This document shows, in pieces, positions 49,370 through 58,555 of a stretch of 64,000 nucleotides of DNA. The stretch's first letter is position 1. Each line of letters starts with the position of its first letter. The position numbers were made by a program, and so were the translations under genes. This DNA is from Trinickia dinghuensis (GTDB lineage: Bacteria > Pseudomonadota > Gammaproteobacteria > Burkholderiales > Burkholderiaceae). The notes under the pieces are model-generated. The model was not told where the DNA came from and did not search any database. It was given only the letters and a program-made list of their open reading frames with translations. The stretch is taken from positions 357,060 to 421,059 of the forward strand of contig NZ_QRGA01000007.1 of assembly GCF_003367175.1 (NCBI RefSeq). Reading direction: 5' to 3'.

Positions 49370-51769
49370 TTATCGACGCAGCAGCCGCAGCCCGTTCGCG
49401 ACCACGATCAGGCTCGCCCCCGCATCGGCGAACACGGCCATCCACATCGTCCCGAGCCCCATGAGTGTCAATGCCAGAAAAATCACTTTGATCGCGAGCG
49501 CGAACACGATGTTCTGCACGAGCACCGCATAGGTCGAGCGCGACAAGCGCACGAACGCCGGGATCTTGCGCAAGTCGTCGTCCATCAGCGCGACATCGGC
49601 CGTCTCGATCGCTGCGTCGCTGCCCATCGCGCCCATCGCAAAGCCGATCCGCGCTCGCGCGAGCGCAGGTGCATCGTTGATGCCGTCGCCGACCATGCCC
49701 ACCGCGCCGCCGTCGGCCGAAAGCGACTCGATCGCACGCAGTTTGTCGTCGGGCAGCTGGTCGCCGCGCACATCGTCGATTCCGACTTCGGCCGCGATCG
49801 CACGCGCCGTGTGCGCGTTGTCGCCCGTCAGCATCGCCGTGCGAATGCCGAGCGCATGCAATTGGGCCAGCGCGGCGCGGCTCGTCTGCTTGACCGTGTC
49901 GGCCACGGCAAACAATGCGAGCACGCGTGCCTCGTCCATCAACAAGACGACCGATCGGCCCAGCCGCTCGAGTTCGTCGGCGCGCGCTTCGACAGTAGTA
50001 AGCAGAAGCCCTCGTTCGCGCGCGAGACGCGCGTTGCCGAGCCAATAACGCGTGCTTTCGATCGAGCCCGCCACGCCGCGTCCAGGCAGCGCTTCGAAAC
50101 TGTCGACGGACACCGTCGCGCGGCCCCCTTCAAGTTCGCTCGCCTGCGCGGCCGCCTTCGCGATCGCGCGCGATACCGGGTGATCGGAGCGCCCCGCGAG
50201 CGCCGCCGCGATCCGTCGACAATCGATGGCCGACACGTCGGGTTGCGGCTCGAAATCGGTTTGCGCGGGCGCGCCCGTCGTGATCGTACCCGTCTTGTCG
50301 AGCGCCAGCCATGCGAGCTTGCGTCCCTCTTCGAGGTAGACGCCGCCCTTGACGAGAATGCCGCGCCGGGCCGCAGCCGCGAGTCCGCTCACGATCGCAA
50401 CCGGTGTCGAAATGACGAGCGCGCAGGGACACGCGATGACGAGCATGACGAGCGCGCGGTAGATCCATTCCCGCCACATCCCGCCGGCGACGAGCGGCGG
50501 CACGACCGCGACGAGCAGCGCGCAAGCGAAGACGATCGGCGTGTAGACGCGCGCGAAGCGGTCGACGAAACGCTGCGTCGGCGCACGGTTGCCCTGCGCC
50601 TGCTCGACGGCGTGGATGATCCGCGCGAGCGTCGTGCCGTCGGCGGAGGCGGTGACGCGATATTCGAACGAGCCGGCCTCGTTGATCGTGCCCGCGAACA
50701 CGGCGTCGCCCGGCCCCTTGTCGACGGGTAGGCTCTCGCCCGTGATCGGCGCCTGGTTCACGCTCGATTCGCCGAGAACGATCTCGCCGTCGAGCGCGAC
50801 CCGCTCGCCGGGCGCCACGCGCACGCGCGCCCCGATCGGTACGGTCTTCGCTTCGACGCTGAGCCAGGCGCCGTCGCTCTGCTGGACAGTCGCTTTCTCG
50901 GGCGCCAGTTGCATGAGCGCGTGAATGGCGTTGCGCGCGCGATCGAGCGACATCGCCTCGATCCGCTCCGCAAGCGCGAACAGCACCATGACCATCGCCG
51001 CTTCGGGCCACTGGCGCAGCGCCATCGCGCCCGTCACGGCAATGCTCATCAACGCGTTGATGTTGAGATTGCCGTTTCGGACGGCGATCCATCCCTTGCG
51101 ATAGGTCCCGATCCCGCTCAGCGCGAGCGCGAAACCGGCGAAACCGCCCGCGAGCCACGGCGAGACGCCGAACCAAGTCGCCGCTTCGGAGACGATCGCC
51201 GCAAGCGCGGCCAATGCGAGCGGCCACCACGGGCGCGCGGGTTCCGCGATCGACTGCGCGCGCGAGGCGGGATCGGGCAACTCCGGCACGAAACCGAGAG
51301 AACGGATGGCATCGAGAACGGCCGGCTCGGCACCCGGTGCATGCACGACCGTGAGCGTGCGCTGCATCAGGTTGAAGGCGAGGCCGGTGACCGCCGCCAT
51401 GCCGTCGAGCTTGCCGCGGATCAGCGCCTCCTCGGTCGGACAATCCATCTGCATGATGCGGATCGTCGTCTCGATGCCGTCGGCGCGCTTCGACGCAGCG
51501 GGCAACGGGGTCAGCACCGCCGCTTCGTGGGAGCAGCATCCGTCATGATCGGCATGGCCATGGCCGGCGTGCTCGTGCTCGTGCCGCGCCTGCTGCTCGT
51601 GCGCGTGGCTATGGACGTGCTCATGAGCATGCCCGCATTCATGTGAATGACGATGATGCTGGGATGCTCCATTGTCGTCGTGGCGATGCGCGTGCCCACC
51701 GTCGGCCGTCACGACATTTTGCTGCCGCTCGGCGTAATGTATGGAATCTGCGCGATGCGATCGCGTCAT
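49370..51769 (-). CDS. cadA: Cadmium/zinc/lead-exporting P1B-type ATPase
   Basis: A 799-residue metal pump of the inner membrane. The N terminus (~20-80) is strongly His-rich (HAHRHDD, HEHAGHGHADHDGCC), then one metal-binding domain with MDCPTEE, the ZntA/CadA form. The membrane metal site is CPCAL. Actuator TGES (GESLPVDKG), phosphorylation site DKTGT, and GDGINDAP are intact. The frame continues to 51808, but that would put the start on the promoter, so the ATG at 51769 with GAGGAC upstream is chosen. Divergent from cadR. Confidence 0.95.
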   Translation of the reverse strand: MTRSHRADSIHYAERQQNVVTADGGHAHRHDDNGASQHHRHSHECGHAHEHVHSHAHEQQARHEHEHAGHGHADHDGCCSHEAAVLTPLPAASKRADGIETTIRIMQMDCPTEEALIRGKLDGMAAVTGLAFNLMQRTLTVVHAPGAEPAVLDAIRSLGFVPELPDPASRAQSIAEPARPWWPLALAALAAIVSEAATWFGVSPWLAGGFAGFALALSGIGTYRKGWIAVRNGNLNINALMSIAVTGAMALRQWPEAAMVMVLFALAERIEAMSLDRARNAIHALMQLAPEKATVQQSDGAWLSVEAKTVPIGARVRVAPGERVALDGEIVLGESSVNQAPITGESLPVDKGPGDAVFAGTINEAGSFEYRVTASADGTTLARIIHAVEQAQGNRAPTQRFVDRFARVYTPIVFACALLVAVVPPLVAGGMWREWIYRALVMLVIACPCALVISTPVAIVSGLAAAARRGILVKGGVYLEEGRKLAWLALDKTGTITTGAPAQTDFEPQPDVSAIDCRRIAAALAGRSDHPVSRAIAKAAAQASELEGGRATVSVDSFEALPGRGVAGSIESTRYWLGNARLARERGLLLTTVEARADELERLGRSVVLLMDEARVLALFAVADTVKQTSRAALAQLHALGIRTAMLTGDNAHTARAIAAEVGIDDVRGDQLPDDKLRAIESLSADGGAVGMVGDGINDAPALARARIGFAMGAMGSDAAIETADVALMDDDLRKIPAFVRLSRSTYAVLVQNIVFALAIKVIFLALTLMGLGTMWMAVFADAGASLIVVANGLRLLRR

Positions 51770-51799
51770 GGATATGTCCTCGGGAAACCGTTGGATTAC

Positions 51800-51830
51800 A
51801 GTAAACACCTTATAGCCACTCCAAGGTCAA
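51800..51830 (-). promoter_or_regulatory. CadR-controlled cadA promoter
   Basis: On the minus strand, -35 TTGACC (51825-51830) and -10 TTTACT (51800-51805) are separated by 19 bases, the long spacing typical of MerR-activated promoters. Within the spacer is the dyad ACCTT...AAGGT (51807-51827) with the core TATAGCCACTCC, like other CadR/PbrR/ZntR operators. Confidence 0.85.
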
Positions 51831-51853
51831 CCCACGACCGTTGCGAGGTTCCC

Positions 51854-52285
51854 ATGAAAATCGGCGAATTGGCGAAAGCCGCCCATTGCACGACTGAAAC
51901 CATCCGCTTCTACGAGAAAGAGGGTCTGATATCAGGCGCTCAGCGAACCGAAGCGAACTATCGCAGCTACGGGCCCGAGCACATCGAGCGGCTGCGCTTC
52001 ATCCGCAACTGTCGCGCGCTGGACATGACGCACGACGAGATCCGCATGTTGTTGCGCTTTACGGACCGCCACTCGGACCGCTGCGAATCGATCGACGCCC
52101 TGCTCGACGAGCACATCGTCCATGTCGATACACGGCTGGCCGAACTGGAACATCTCAAAGCGCAGTTGATCGAACTGCGCGAGCAATGCAAGGGGGAAGG
52201 AACCGTGGACGACTGCGGCATCGTCCACGGCCTCTCCACAATGGAAACGCTGCCGGCGCCGGCCAAGCGGACGCACGTCGGCTGA
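51854..52285 (+). CDS. cadR: MerR-family heavy-metal regulator (CadR/PbrR group)
   Basis: A 143-residue dimeric regulator. The N-terminal winged helix (MKIGELAKAAHCTTETIRFYEKEGLI) is followed by a dimer helix and a metal loop. Cys77 (HSDRCESID), Cys112 and Cys121 (EQCKGEGTVDDCG) match the Cys set of cadmium/lead sensors. It would twist the 19-base-spaced cadA promoter when bound to metal. It is divergent from cadA and starts 24 bases beyond the promoter. Confidence 0.93.
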   Translation: MKIGELAKAAHCTTETIRFYEKEGLISGAQRTEANYRSYGPEHIERLRFIRNCRALDMTHDEIRMLLRFTDRHSDRCESIDALLDEHIVHVDTRLAELEHLKAQLIELREQCKGEGTVDDCGIVHGLSTMETLPAPAKRTHVG

Positions 52286-52389
52286 GCGCCGAACGGCGAA
52301 TGACGTGCAATCCGGCGGAGGTGACGGGTCGCTTCATCAGCGTCCGGATCGCGCGTGCTGCACGCGCCCGTTGCACGCGCTCATAAACG

Positions 52390-52428
52390 AAAAAAGCCCC
52401 GCGGGACGTATGGGCCCGCGGGGCTTTC
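52390..52428. terminator. Terminator between cadR and the livK-like gene
   Basis: AAAGCCCCGCGGG (52393-52405) pairs with CCCGCGGGGCTTT (52415-52427), loop of nine. A run of T follows on the minus strand and a short one on the plus strand, so it ends both convergent transcripts. Confidence 0.9.
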
Positions 52429-52473
52429 AGCGCGCCCCCCAGGAGGCGGCGCGCTCAGCGATTCGCGATAGGA

Positions 52474-53622
52474 TTACTTCGCGCCGACGCTTTGCAGCGG
52501 CTTCCACTGGCCGTTTTCAGCCTTGTAGATCGTGATGCCGCCGTTCTTCAGATCGCCGTGGTCGTCGTATGCGAGGTGCGTCGTCGTCACGCCGGCCATG
52601 TTGGTCTTCGCGAGCACCGGCAGGTACTTCGCCGGATCCGTCGAGTTGGCCTTCTTCATCGCCGTCAGCAGCGCGATCGTGCCGTCATAGGCATACGGCG
52701 AGTACGTTTCGACGTCCGTGCCGAACATCTTCTTGTACTTCGCAACGTATTGGGCGCCGCCAGGCATGTCGGAAAGCGGCAGGCCTGCCAGCGAGGCGTA
52801 GGTGCCGTCGGCGGCCGGGCCGGCGATCTTCAGGAAGTCGGGCGTGTGCAGCATTTCGCCGCCCATCAACGGTGCCGTGATCGCCAGCGACTTCATTTGC
52901 TTGGCCATCGGCGCGGCTTGCGCGTCGGCGCCGCCGAAGTAGATCAGGTCGGGCTTGGCGGCCTTCAGCTTCGTCAAGATGCCCTTGAAGTCGACAGCCT
53001 TGTCGTTCGTGAACTCACGGTCGACGATCGTCGCGCCCGAAGCCTTGGCCGCCTTCGCGAATTGATCGGCCAGACCTTGGCCATAAGCCGTACGGTCGTC
53101 GACGATCGCGATCTTCATCATGTGCAGGTTCTTCACCGCGAACGTGCCCGCCACCGAACCTTGCTGCGTGTCCGAGGTCATCATGCGGAACGTCGTCTTG
53201 AAGCCTTGCTGCGTGTACTCAGGCGCCGTCGCCATCGCAACTTCGGGGATGCCCGCGTTCGCGTAGATGCGCGAAGCCGGGATCGTCGTGCCCGAGTTGA
53301 AGTGGCCGATCATGCCCTTGATGCCGTCGTCGACGAGCTTTTGCGCAACCGTCGTACCCGTGCGCGGGTCAGCTTGGTCGTCGGCCGAATCGAGCACGAA
53401 CTCGACTTGCTTGCCGCCGATCACGGGCTTCGTCGCGTTCATGTCGGCGATCGCGAGCTTCACGCCGTTTTGAAAGTCAGTGCCGTAGTGCGCTTGCGGG
53501 CCCGTCATCGGGCCGGCAAAGCCGATCTTCACTTGATCGGCCTGTTGTGCGTGTGCGGTCCCCACCAGCGACATTGCGGCAACGAGCGTCGCGCCTGCCA
53601 GCGTTTTCATTTTGTGCTGCAT
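52474..53622 (-). CDS. livK: Branched-chain amino-acid ABC transporter binding protein (LivJ/LivK type)
   Basis: A 382-residue periplasmic protein. A signal peptide ends near AHAQQA. The type I fold is that of leucine/isoleucine/valine-binding proteins: VKIGFAGPMTGPQAHYGTDFQNGV, GHFNSGTTIPAS, and YGGADAQAAP-like YFGGADAQAAP, ending in KNGGITIYKAENGQWK. It delivers substrate to a permease/ATPase set not in this window. The frame runs upstream, but the ATG at 53622 (MQHKMKTLAG) has a GGAG-rich site. It lies 91 bases after putA on the same strand. The exact amino acid bound is not fixed. Confidence 0.9.
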   Translation of the reverse strand: MQHKMKTLAGATLVAAMSLVGTAHAQQADQVKIGFAGPMTGPQAHYGTDFQNGVKLAIADMNATKPVIGGKQVEFVLDSADDQADPRTGTTVAQKLVDDGIKGMIGHFNSGTTIPASRIYANAGIPEVAMATAPEYTQQGFKTTFRMMTSDTQQGSVAGTFAVKNLHMMKIAIVDDRTAYGQGLADQFAKAAKASGATIVDREFTNDKAVDFKGILTKLKAAKPDLIYFGGADAQAAPMAKQMKSLAITAPLMGGEMLHTPDFLKIAGPAADGTYASLAGLPLSDMPGGAQYVAKYKKMFGTDVETYSPYAYDGTIALLTAMKKANSTDPAKYLPVLAKTNMAGVTTTHLAYDDHGDLKNGGITIYKAENGQWKPLQSVGAK

Positions 53623-53713
53623 AGCTTTCTCTTCTCCTAGATACCAAGGTAGTTGGAAGCGGCTTCGGGGTCTCCGCGCCGCTCCCGGTTTTGATTCCAT
53701 CGACAAGGATTGC

Positions 53714-56700
53714 TCAGCCGATCGTCATCAAATTCGCATTGCCGCCGGCGGCTGCCGTGTTCACGCTCACCGAGCGTTCGGTCAGCAGCCGCTCGAGCGC
53801 GTAATCTTCATCGCCGTTCTCCAGCGCGTGTGTCGAGACGCCTTGCACCGACACGATCGGCCCCGGGCGCTTGGCCACTTCCCTCACGAGCGTGAGCAGC
53901 TCGTCGCTGTCGCCCTCGAACAGCACGGCGTCGAACGGGGCATCGGCCCCCTTGCGCGCCTCGGCGAACGGCTTGAGCTGAGCCGGCAGCGCGGCGACAA
54001 GCGACTCGCCGGCCGCGCCCGAAAAGGCCGCGCGGTTGCCCGTGGCCAGCACCGCCGCGAACTGCGCACGCGCGCCGCTTGCCGTCGAGGGCACGCACGA
54101 TACCGTACCGCGGGCGCCGAGCGTATAGGTGTTGCGCTCGCCCGTTGGGCCCGGCAAGACCGCCGTGGCGCCGGCCGGCATGTTTGCGAGATAGCCGTCG
54201 CAGCGCGCCGCGAGTACGGGCTGCCGATCGGCGATGAGCCAGTCGCGCAGCGCCGTCAGCGCGGCACGGGGCGAGGTTGTCGCGCCGCTCTTCTCGGCGC
54301 TTTTCTCGGGTTCGGCCGCGCCGTCTGCGACGAGCGAAGCCGCCAGCGACTTCGGCAAGCCCGACGGGCGCTTGGCCAACAGGCGCTGCAGATAGAGCGC
54401 GCCGCCGGCCTTCGGACCCGTGCCCGACAGCCCTTCTCCGCCGAACGGCTGCACCCCGACCACCGCGCCGATCACGTTGCGATTGACGTAGATGTTGCCG
54501 ACGTGCGCGTTGGAAATCACATGCGCGATCGTTTCGTCGATCCGCGTATGGATCCCGAGCGTGAGGCCGTAGCCCGTCGCGCGGATCTGCTCGAGCAGCT
54601 TGTCGAGGCCGCTGCGGCGATAGCGGATCACGTGCAGCACCGGGCCGAACACTTCGCGTTTCAGCTCGTCGATGCCGTCGAGTTCGATCAGCGTCGGCGG
54701 CACGAACGTGCCGTGCGCGCAGCCTTCGGGCAGCGGCAATTGCGTGACCGAGCGACCCTTCTCGCGAAGCGCGGCCACGTGCGTATCGATCGTGCGCTTC
54801 GCTTCGGCATCGATGACGGGGCCGACGTCCGTGGACAAACGATCGGGGTTGCCGAGCGCGAGCTCGTGCATTGCGCCCTTGAGCATCGTCAGCGTGCGAT
54901 CGGCGACGTCGTCTTGCAAACACAGCACGCGCAGCGCCGAGCAGCGCTGGCCGGCCGAATCGAAGGCCGACTGCATGACGTCGGCGACGACTTGCTCCGC
55001 GAGCGCCGACGAGTCGACGATCATCGAGTTCTGTCCGCCCGTTTCGGCGATCAGCGGAATCGGCTTGCCGTCCGGATCGAGACGATCGGCGAGCGTCTTG
55101 TTGATGAGGCGCGCGACTTCGGTCGAGCCCGTGAACATGACGGCACGCGTACGCGAATCGGCCACGAGCGCGGCGCCGACGGTCTCGCCGTCGCCGGGCA
55201 GCAGTTGCACGGCACCCGCGGGCACGCCGGCTTCACGCAGTAGGCGCACGGCCTGCGCGGCGATCAACGGCGTTTGCTCGGCGGGCTTGGCGAGCACGGT
55301 GTTGCCGGCCGCGAGCGCGGCGGCCACTTGCCCCATGAAGATCGCGAGCGGGAAGTTCCACGGGCTGATGCAGACCACCGGGCCGAGCGGGCGATGCGTA
55401 TCGTTCGAGAATTCCTCCCGGATTTGCGCCGAGTAATAGCGCAGGAAATCGACGGCTTCGCGGATCTCGGCGATCGCGTTCGCGAGCGACTTGCCCGCTT
55501 CGCGCACGATGAGACCCATCAGCGTATGCATCTGCGCTTCGAGCAGATCGGCTGCACGCGCGAGGCAATCGGCGCGGGCGTAGACGGGCGTCGCCTGCCA
55601 GATCGGGGCGCTGGCGACGGCCGCGGCCAGCGCGGCGTTCACATCGTCGCGCGTCGCTTCGACGACGGTGCCGACGAGATCGCGGTGGTCGGACGGATTG
55701 CGCACGACGTGTTCGCTGCGGCCCTCGGCGCTCGATGCGGCCAACTCGCCGTTTTCGAGCATCGGCGCGGCACGCCACGGATGGTGCGCACTCGCGAGCA
55801 GCGCCGACGACAGCGAAGCGAGGCGATGCTCGTTCGACAGATCGAGGCCCATCGAATTGAGACGCTCGCTGCCGAACAAGTCGCGCGGCAGCGGGATCTT
55901 CGCGTGCGGCGCGCCGAGCGGGACGATCCTCGAAGCTTCGTCGACGGGATCGGCCACGAGCGAGGAAACGGGCACGGTTTCGTCGGCGATGCGATTGACG
56001 AACGAGGTGTTCGCGCCGTTCTCGAGCAGGCGGCGCACGAGGTACGCGAGCAGCGTTTCGTGCGTGCCGACCGGCGCGTAGATCCGGCACGGGCGATTCA
56101 ATTTCTCGCGGCCCGTGACTTCTTCGTACAGCGGCTCGCCCATGCCGTGCAGGCATTGGAACTCGTACTGGCCCGGGTAGTAGTTCTGCCCGGCCAGATG
56201 ATAGATCGCCGCCAGCGTGTAGGCGTTGTGCGTCGCGAACTGCGGGTAGACGGCATCGGGCGCGCCGAGCAGCTTCTTCGCGCAGGCGAGATACGAGACG
56301 TCGGTGTAGATCTTGCGCGTGTAGACGGGATAGCCTTCGAGCCCGTCGAGCTGCGCGCGCTTGATTTCGCTGTCCCAATACGCGCCCTTCACGAGGCGGA
56401 CCATGATGCGGTGGCGGCTGCGGCGCGCGAGGTCGACCACGTAGTCGATCACGAACGGGCAGCGCTTTTGATAGGCCTGCACGACGAAGCCGATGCCGTT
56501 CCAGCCGGCCAGTTCGGCATCGAAGCACAACGCTTCGAGCAGATCGAGCGAGAGCTCCAAACGATCGGCTTCCTCGGCGTCGATGTTCAAGCCGATGTCG
56601 TAGCGGCGCGCGAGGATGGCGAGCGCCCGCACGCGCGGCAGCAGCTCGTTCATCGTGCGTTCTTGCTGAGCGCGCGAATAGCGCGCATGCAGCGCCGAAA

Positions 56701-57679
56701 GCTTGATCGAGATGCCGGGGCCTTCATAGATGCCGCGCCCGCCGGCCGCTTTGCCGATCGCATGGATCGCTTGTTCGTACGACGCGTAGTAGCGCAGTGC
56801 GTCCTCTTCGGTCGTGGCCGCTTCGCCGAGCATGTCGTACGAGTAGCGAAAGCCCCGCGCTTCGAACTTGCGGCTGTTCGCGAGCGCTTCCGAAATCGTC
56901 TCGCCCGTCACGAACTGCTCGCCCATCAAGCGCATCGCCATGTCGACGCCCTTGCGGATCAGCGGCTCGCCGCCCTTGCCGATCAAACGCGTGAGCGCCG
57001 ACGACAAGCCGGCTTCGCTGTTGGTCGTCACGAGCTTGCCCGTGATCATGAGGCCCCAGGTCGCCGCATTGACGAACATCGACGGCGCGTGGCCCATGTG
57101 CGACTTCCAATCGCCCTTGCTGATCTTGTCGCGAATGAGCGCGTCGCGCGTGGCGCGATCGGGAATGCGCAGCAGCGCTTCGGCCAGACACATCAGCGCG
57201 ACGCCTTCCTGGCTCGACAGCGAGAACTCGTGAATCAGGCCCTCGACGCCGCCGCCCGTGCGCTTCGCGCGCAGCGTTTCGACGAGCTTCGTCGCCATCT
57301 TGCCGACGTCCGCCGACAGCTGCTCGGGCAGGCGGGCCTCGCCGATCAGAAACGGCACGCACTCTTGCTCGGGACGGCGGTACGCGGCCGTGATCGCCGC
57401 GCGCAACACCGACTGCGGCTGCACGTTCTGCGCGAAGTCGAGGAACGGGTGCGGTGCGCCGTCTTCCTCGTGCTCGGCGGCGGGGCCGTCGCCGAGCTCG
57501 CCCAAGTTCGACACGCCTGAGAGCTCAGGGGGCAATTGCCCATGTTCGATCTTCTCGAGATACGCGAAGATCGCCTGCTTGATGAGCCAATGGGGAGTGC
57601 GCTCGAGGCGGGCGGCGGCCTCTTTGAGGCGGGTGCGGAGGAGGTCGTCGACTTTGACGCCGAGAGTAGTGCTGGCCAT
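53714..57679 (-). CDS. putA: Trifunctional PutA: proline dehydrogenase, P5C dehydrogenase and repressor
   Basis: A 1321-residue enzyme that oxidises proline to glutamate in two steps. An N-terminal ribbon-helix-helix domain (STTLGVKVDDLLRTRLKEAA, ~2-45) shows it can also repress its own gene. The FAD proline-dehydrogenase barrel (~250-570) includes GISIKLSALHARYS and RLVKGAYWDSEIKRAQ. The aldehyde-dehydrogenase domain (~650-1110) has the catalytic Cys in SAGQRCSALRVLCLQ and the Glu in AETGGQNSMIVD. A C-terminal ~200-residue domain closes it. The ATG at 57679 begins MASTTLGVKV. A likely operator lies 77 bases upstream. Confidence 0.97.
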   Translation of the reverse strand: MASTTLGVKVDDLLRTRLKEAAARLERTPHWLIKQAIFAYLEKIEHGQLPPELSGVSNLGELGDGPAAEHEEDGAPHPFLDFAQNVQPQSVLRAAITAAYRRPEQECVPFLIGEARLPEQLSADVGKMATKLVETLRAKRTGGGVEGLIHEFSLSSQEGVALMCLAEALLRIPDRATRDALIRDKISKGDWKSHMGHAPSMFVNAATWGLMITGKLVTTNSEAGLSSALTRLIGKGGEPLIRKGVDMAMRLMGEQFVTGETISEALANSRKFEARGFRYSYDMLGEAATTEEDALRYYASYEQAIHAIGKAAGGRGIYEGPGISIKLSALHARYSRAQQERTMNELLPRVRALAILARRYDIGLNIDAEEADRLELSLDLLEALCFDAELAGWNGIGFVVQAYQKRCPFVIDYVVDLARRSRHRIMVRLVKGAYWDSEIKRAQLDGLEGYPVYTRKIYTDVSYLACAKKLLGAPDAVYPQFATHNAYTLAAIYHLAGQNYYPGQYEFQCLHGMGEPLYEEVTGREKLNRPCRIYAPVGTHETLLAYLVRRLLENGANTSFVNRIADETVPVSSLVADPVDEASRIVPLGAPHAKIPLPRDLFGSERLNSMGLDLSNEHRLASLSSALLASAHHPWRAAPMLENGELAASSAEGRSEHVVRNPSDHRDLVGTVVEATRDDVNAALAAAVASAPIWQATPVYARADCLARAADLLEAQMHTLMGLIVREAGKSLANAIAEIREAVDFLRYYSAQIREEFSNDTHRPLGPVVCISPWNFPLAIFMGQVAAALAAGNTVLAKPAEQTPLIAAQAVRLLREAGVPAGAVQLLPGDGETVGAALVADSRTRAVMFTGSTEVARLINKTLADRLDPDGKPIPLIAETGGQNSMIVDSSALAEQVVADVMQSAFDSAGQRCSALRVLCLQDDVADRTLTMLKGAMHELALGNPDRLSTDVGPVIDAEAKRTIDTHVAALREKGRSVTQLPLPEGCAHGTFVPPTLIELDGIDELKREVFGPVLHVIRYRRSGLDKLLEQIRATGYGLTLGIHTRIDETIAHVISNAHVGNIYVNRNVIGAVVGVQPFGGEGLSGTGPKAGGALYLQRLLAKRPSGLPKSLAASLVADGAAEPEKSAEKSGATTSPRAALTALRDWLIADRQPVLAARCDGYLANMPAGATAVLPGPTGERNTYTLGARGTVSCVPSTASGARAQFAAVLATGNRAAFSGAAGESLVAALPAQLKPFAEARKGADAPFDAVLFEGDSDELLTLVREVAKRPGPIVSVQGVSTHALENGDEDYALERLLTERSVSVNTAAAGGNANLMTIG

Positions 57680-57755
57680 GGTTCCTTCGATAGCCGGTGA
57701 TTGAGCCGGCCCGATCACTAAAAAGTTGGCCGAATCGTACGCCTCACAATAAAAA

Positions 57756-57786
57756 GGTGCAACCAAAATCCCGATCTGGTTGCACC
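57756..57786. promoter_or_regulatory. GTTGCA inverted repeat, probable PutA operator
   Basis: GGTGCAACCA (57756-57765) and TGGTTGCACC (57777-57786) form a perfect ten-base inverted repeat with an 11-base spacer, about 80 bases upstream of putA. Each arm holds GTTGCA (or its complement), the sequence recognised by the ribbon-helix-helix domain of E. coli PutA. Confidence 0.7.
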
Positions 57787-57968
57787 CCGATGAAACCCTT
57801 TACGGGCAAGCGTTGGCGCGGAATCGGCACCGGTTCGACCTCGCCGATTGCGCTCAGTGTTTTCCCTGACGTGAAATCGTTCCCGCCGCCCTACGCGAGG
57901 GCTGAGGAATGCCGTTAACGCAGGAAAGCGTTCTAGCGCACGGTAAGCGCCACGAAAGGAGAGGCGAA

Positions 57969-58142
57969 ATGGAAAAGTGGATCGTAATCGGCGGTATCTG
58001 GACGATGGCCGTGGTGTGCCTAGCGCTGTTCGTTCGCGGAGCATCGCCGGCACACAGCCGTGCCGTGGCGCTGGCGCGCGTGCGTCAAGCTCGGGTCAGG
58101 GCCAAGGCGGCCAACGACGCGCTTCTGACCGAGCGCAGCTGA
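57969..58142 (+). CDS. Small single-span membrane protein
   Basis: A 57-residue protein. One hydrophobic helix (WIVIGGIWTMAVVCLALFV, ~4-22) is followed by a short, very basic and Ala-rich tail (ALARVRQARVRAKAANDAL), so it should lie in the inner membrane with the tail in the cytoplasm. A strong AAAGGAG site starts about ten bases before the ATG, which fixes the start and argues that it is translated. It is divergent from putA with ~290 bases between. No family recognised. Confidence 0.65.
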   Translation: MEKWIVIGGIWTMAVVCLALFVRGASPAHSRAVALARVRQARVRAKAANDALLTERS

Positions 58143-58555
58143 AGGGCGAACGACGTGTTCGCAAAAACTAGGGAGCGACTGCCTCGGTGCTGAGACCAGA
58201 CCGAGCGACAGGGGGCGCCAAGCACGGGTTGCACCGGCCGCGCCCAACGCAATTACATGAATTACAGATCGCACCCACCTCGAGGCGCATCATGATTTGC
58301 TCGAACGAAAGCCGGTCCTCTGCCCGTAATCGGCAGGCGGGGCAGCGCCGGCGCTCTCCTTTCGCCGCCTGCGCGCGGCCCCTCGTCTCGCCCGCGCCGA
58401 GCTACACGAACCGTGTCCGGACGCGCGCCCGCAACGCGCGCAGCCGCCTGCGCCACTAAGCCGGTCCCGGTCGGCGGCAGAGCCGACGCATCGTCCAAGC
58501 GCGGTGCGCCGGCTCGGCGCCCCCGAACTTCTCCCGCCCCAGCCCCTCCACGCGC
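58143..58555. other. Gap without a supported gene
   Basis: About 410 bases between the small membrane protein and the end of priA. The open frames on both strands are Arg/Pro/Ala-rich shadows without ribosome sites. I see no clear terminator or repeat here. Confidence 0.5.

Noticed and set aside
55274-57520. A 748-codon plus-strand frame
   Set aside because: Antisense to putA, with the same Arg-rich composition and no ribosome site.
58187-58498. Small genes on either strand between the membrane protein and priA
   Set aside because: No ribosome sites, skewed Arg/Pro/Ala composition, and overlapping frames on both strands.
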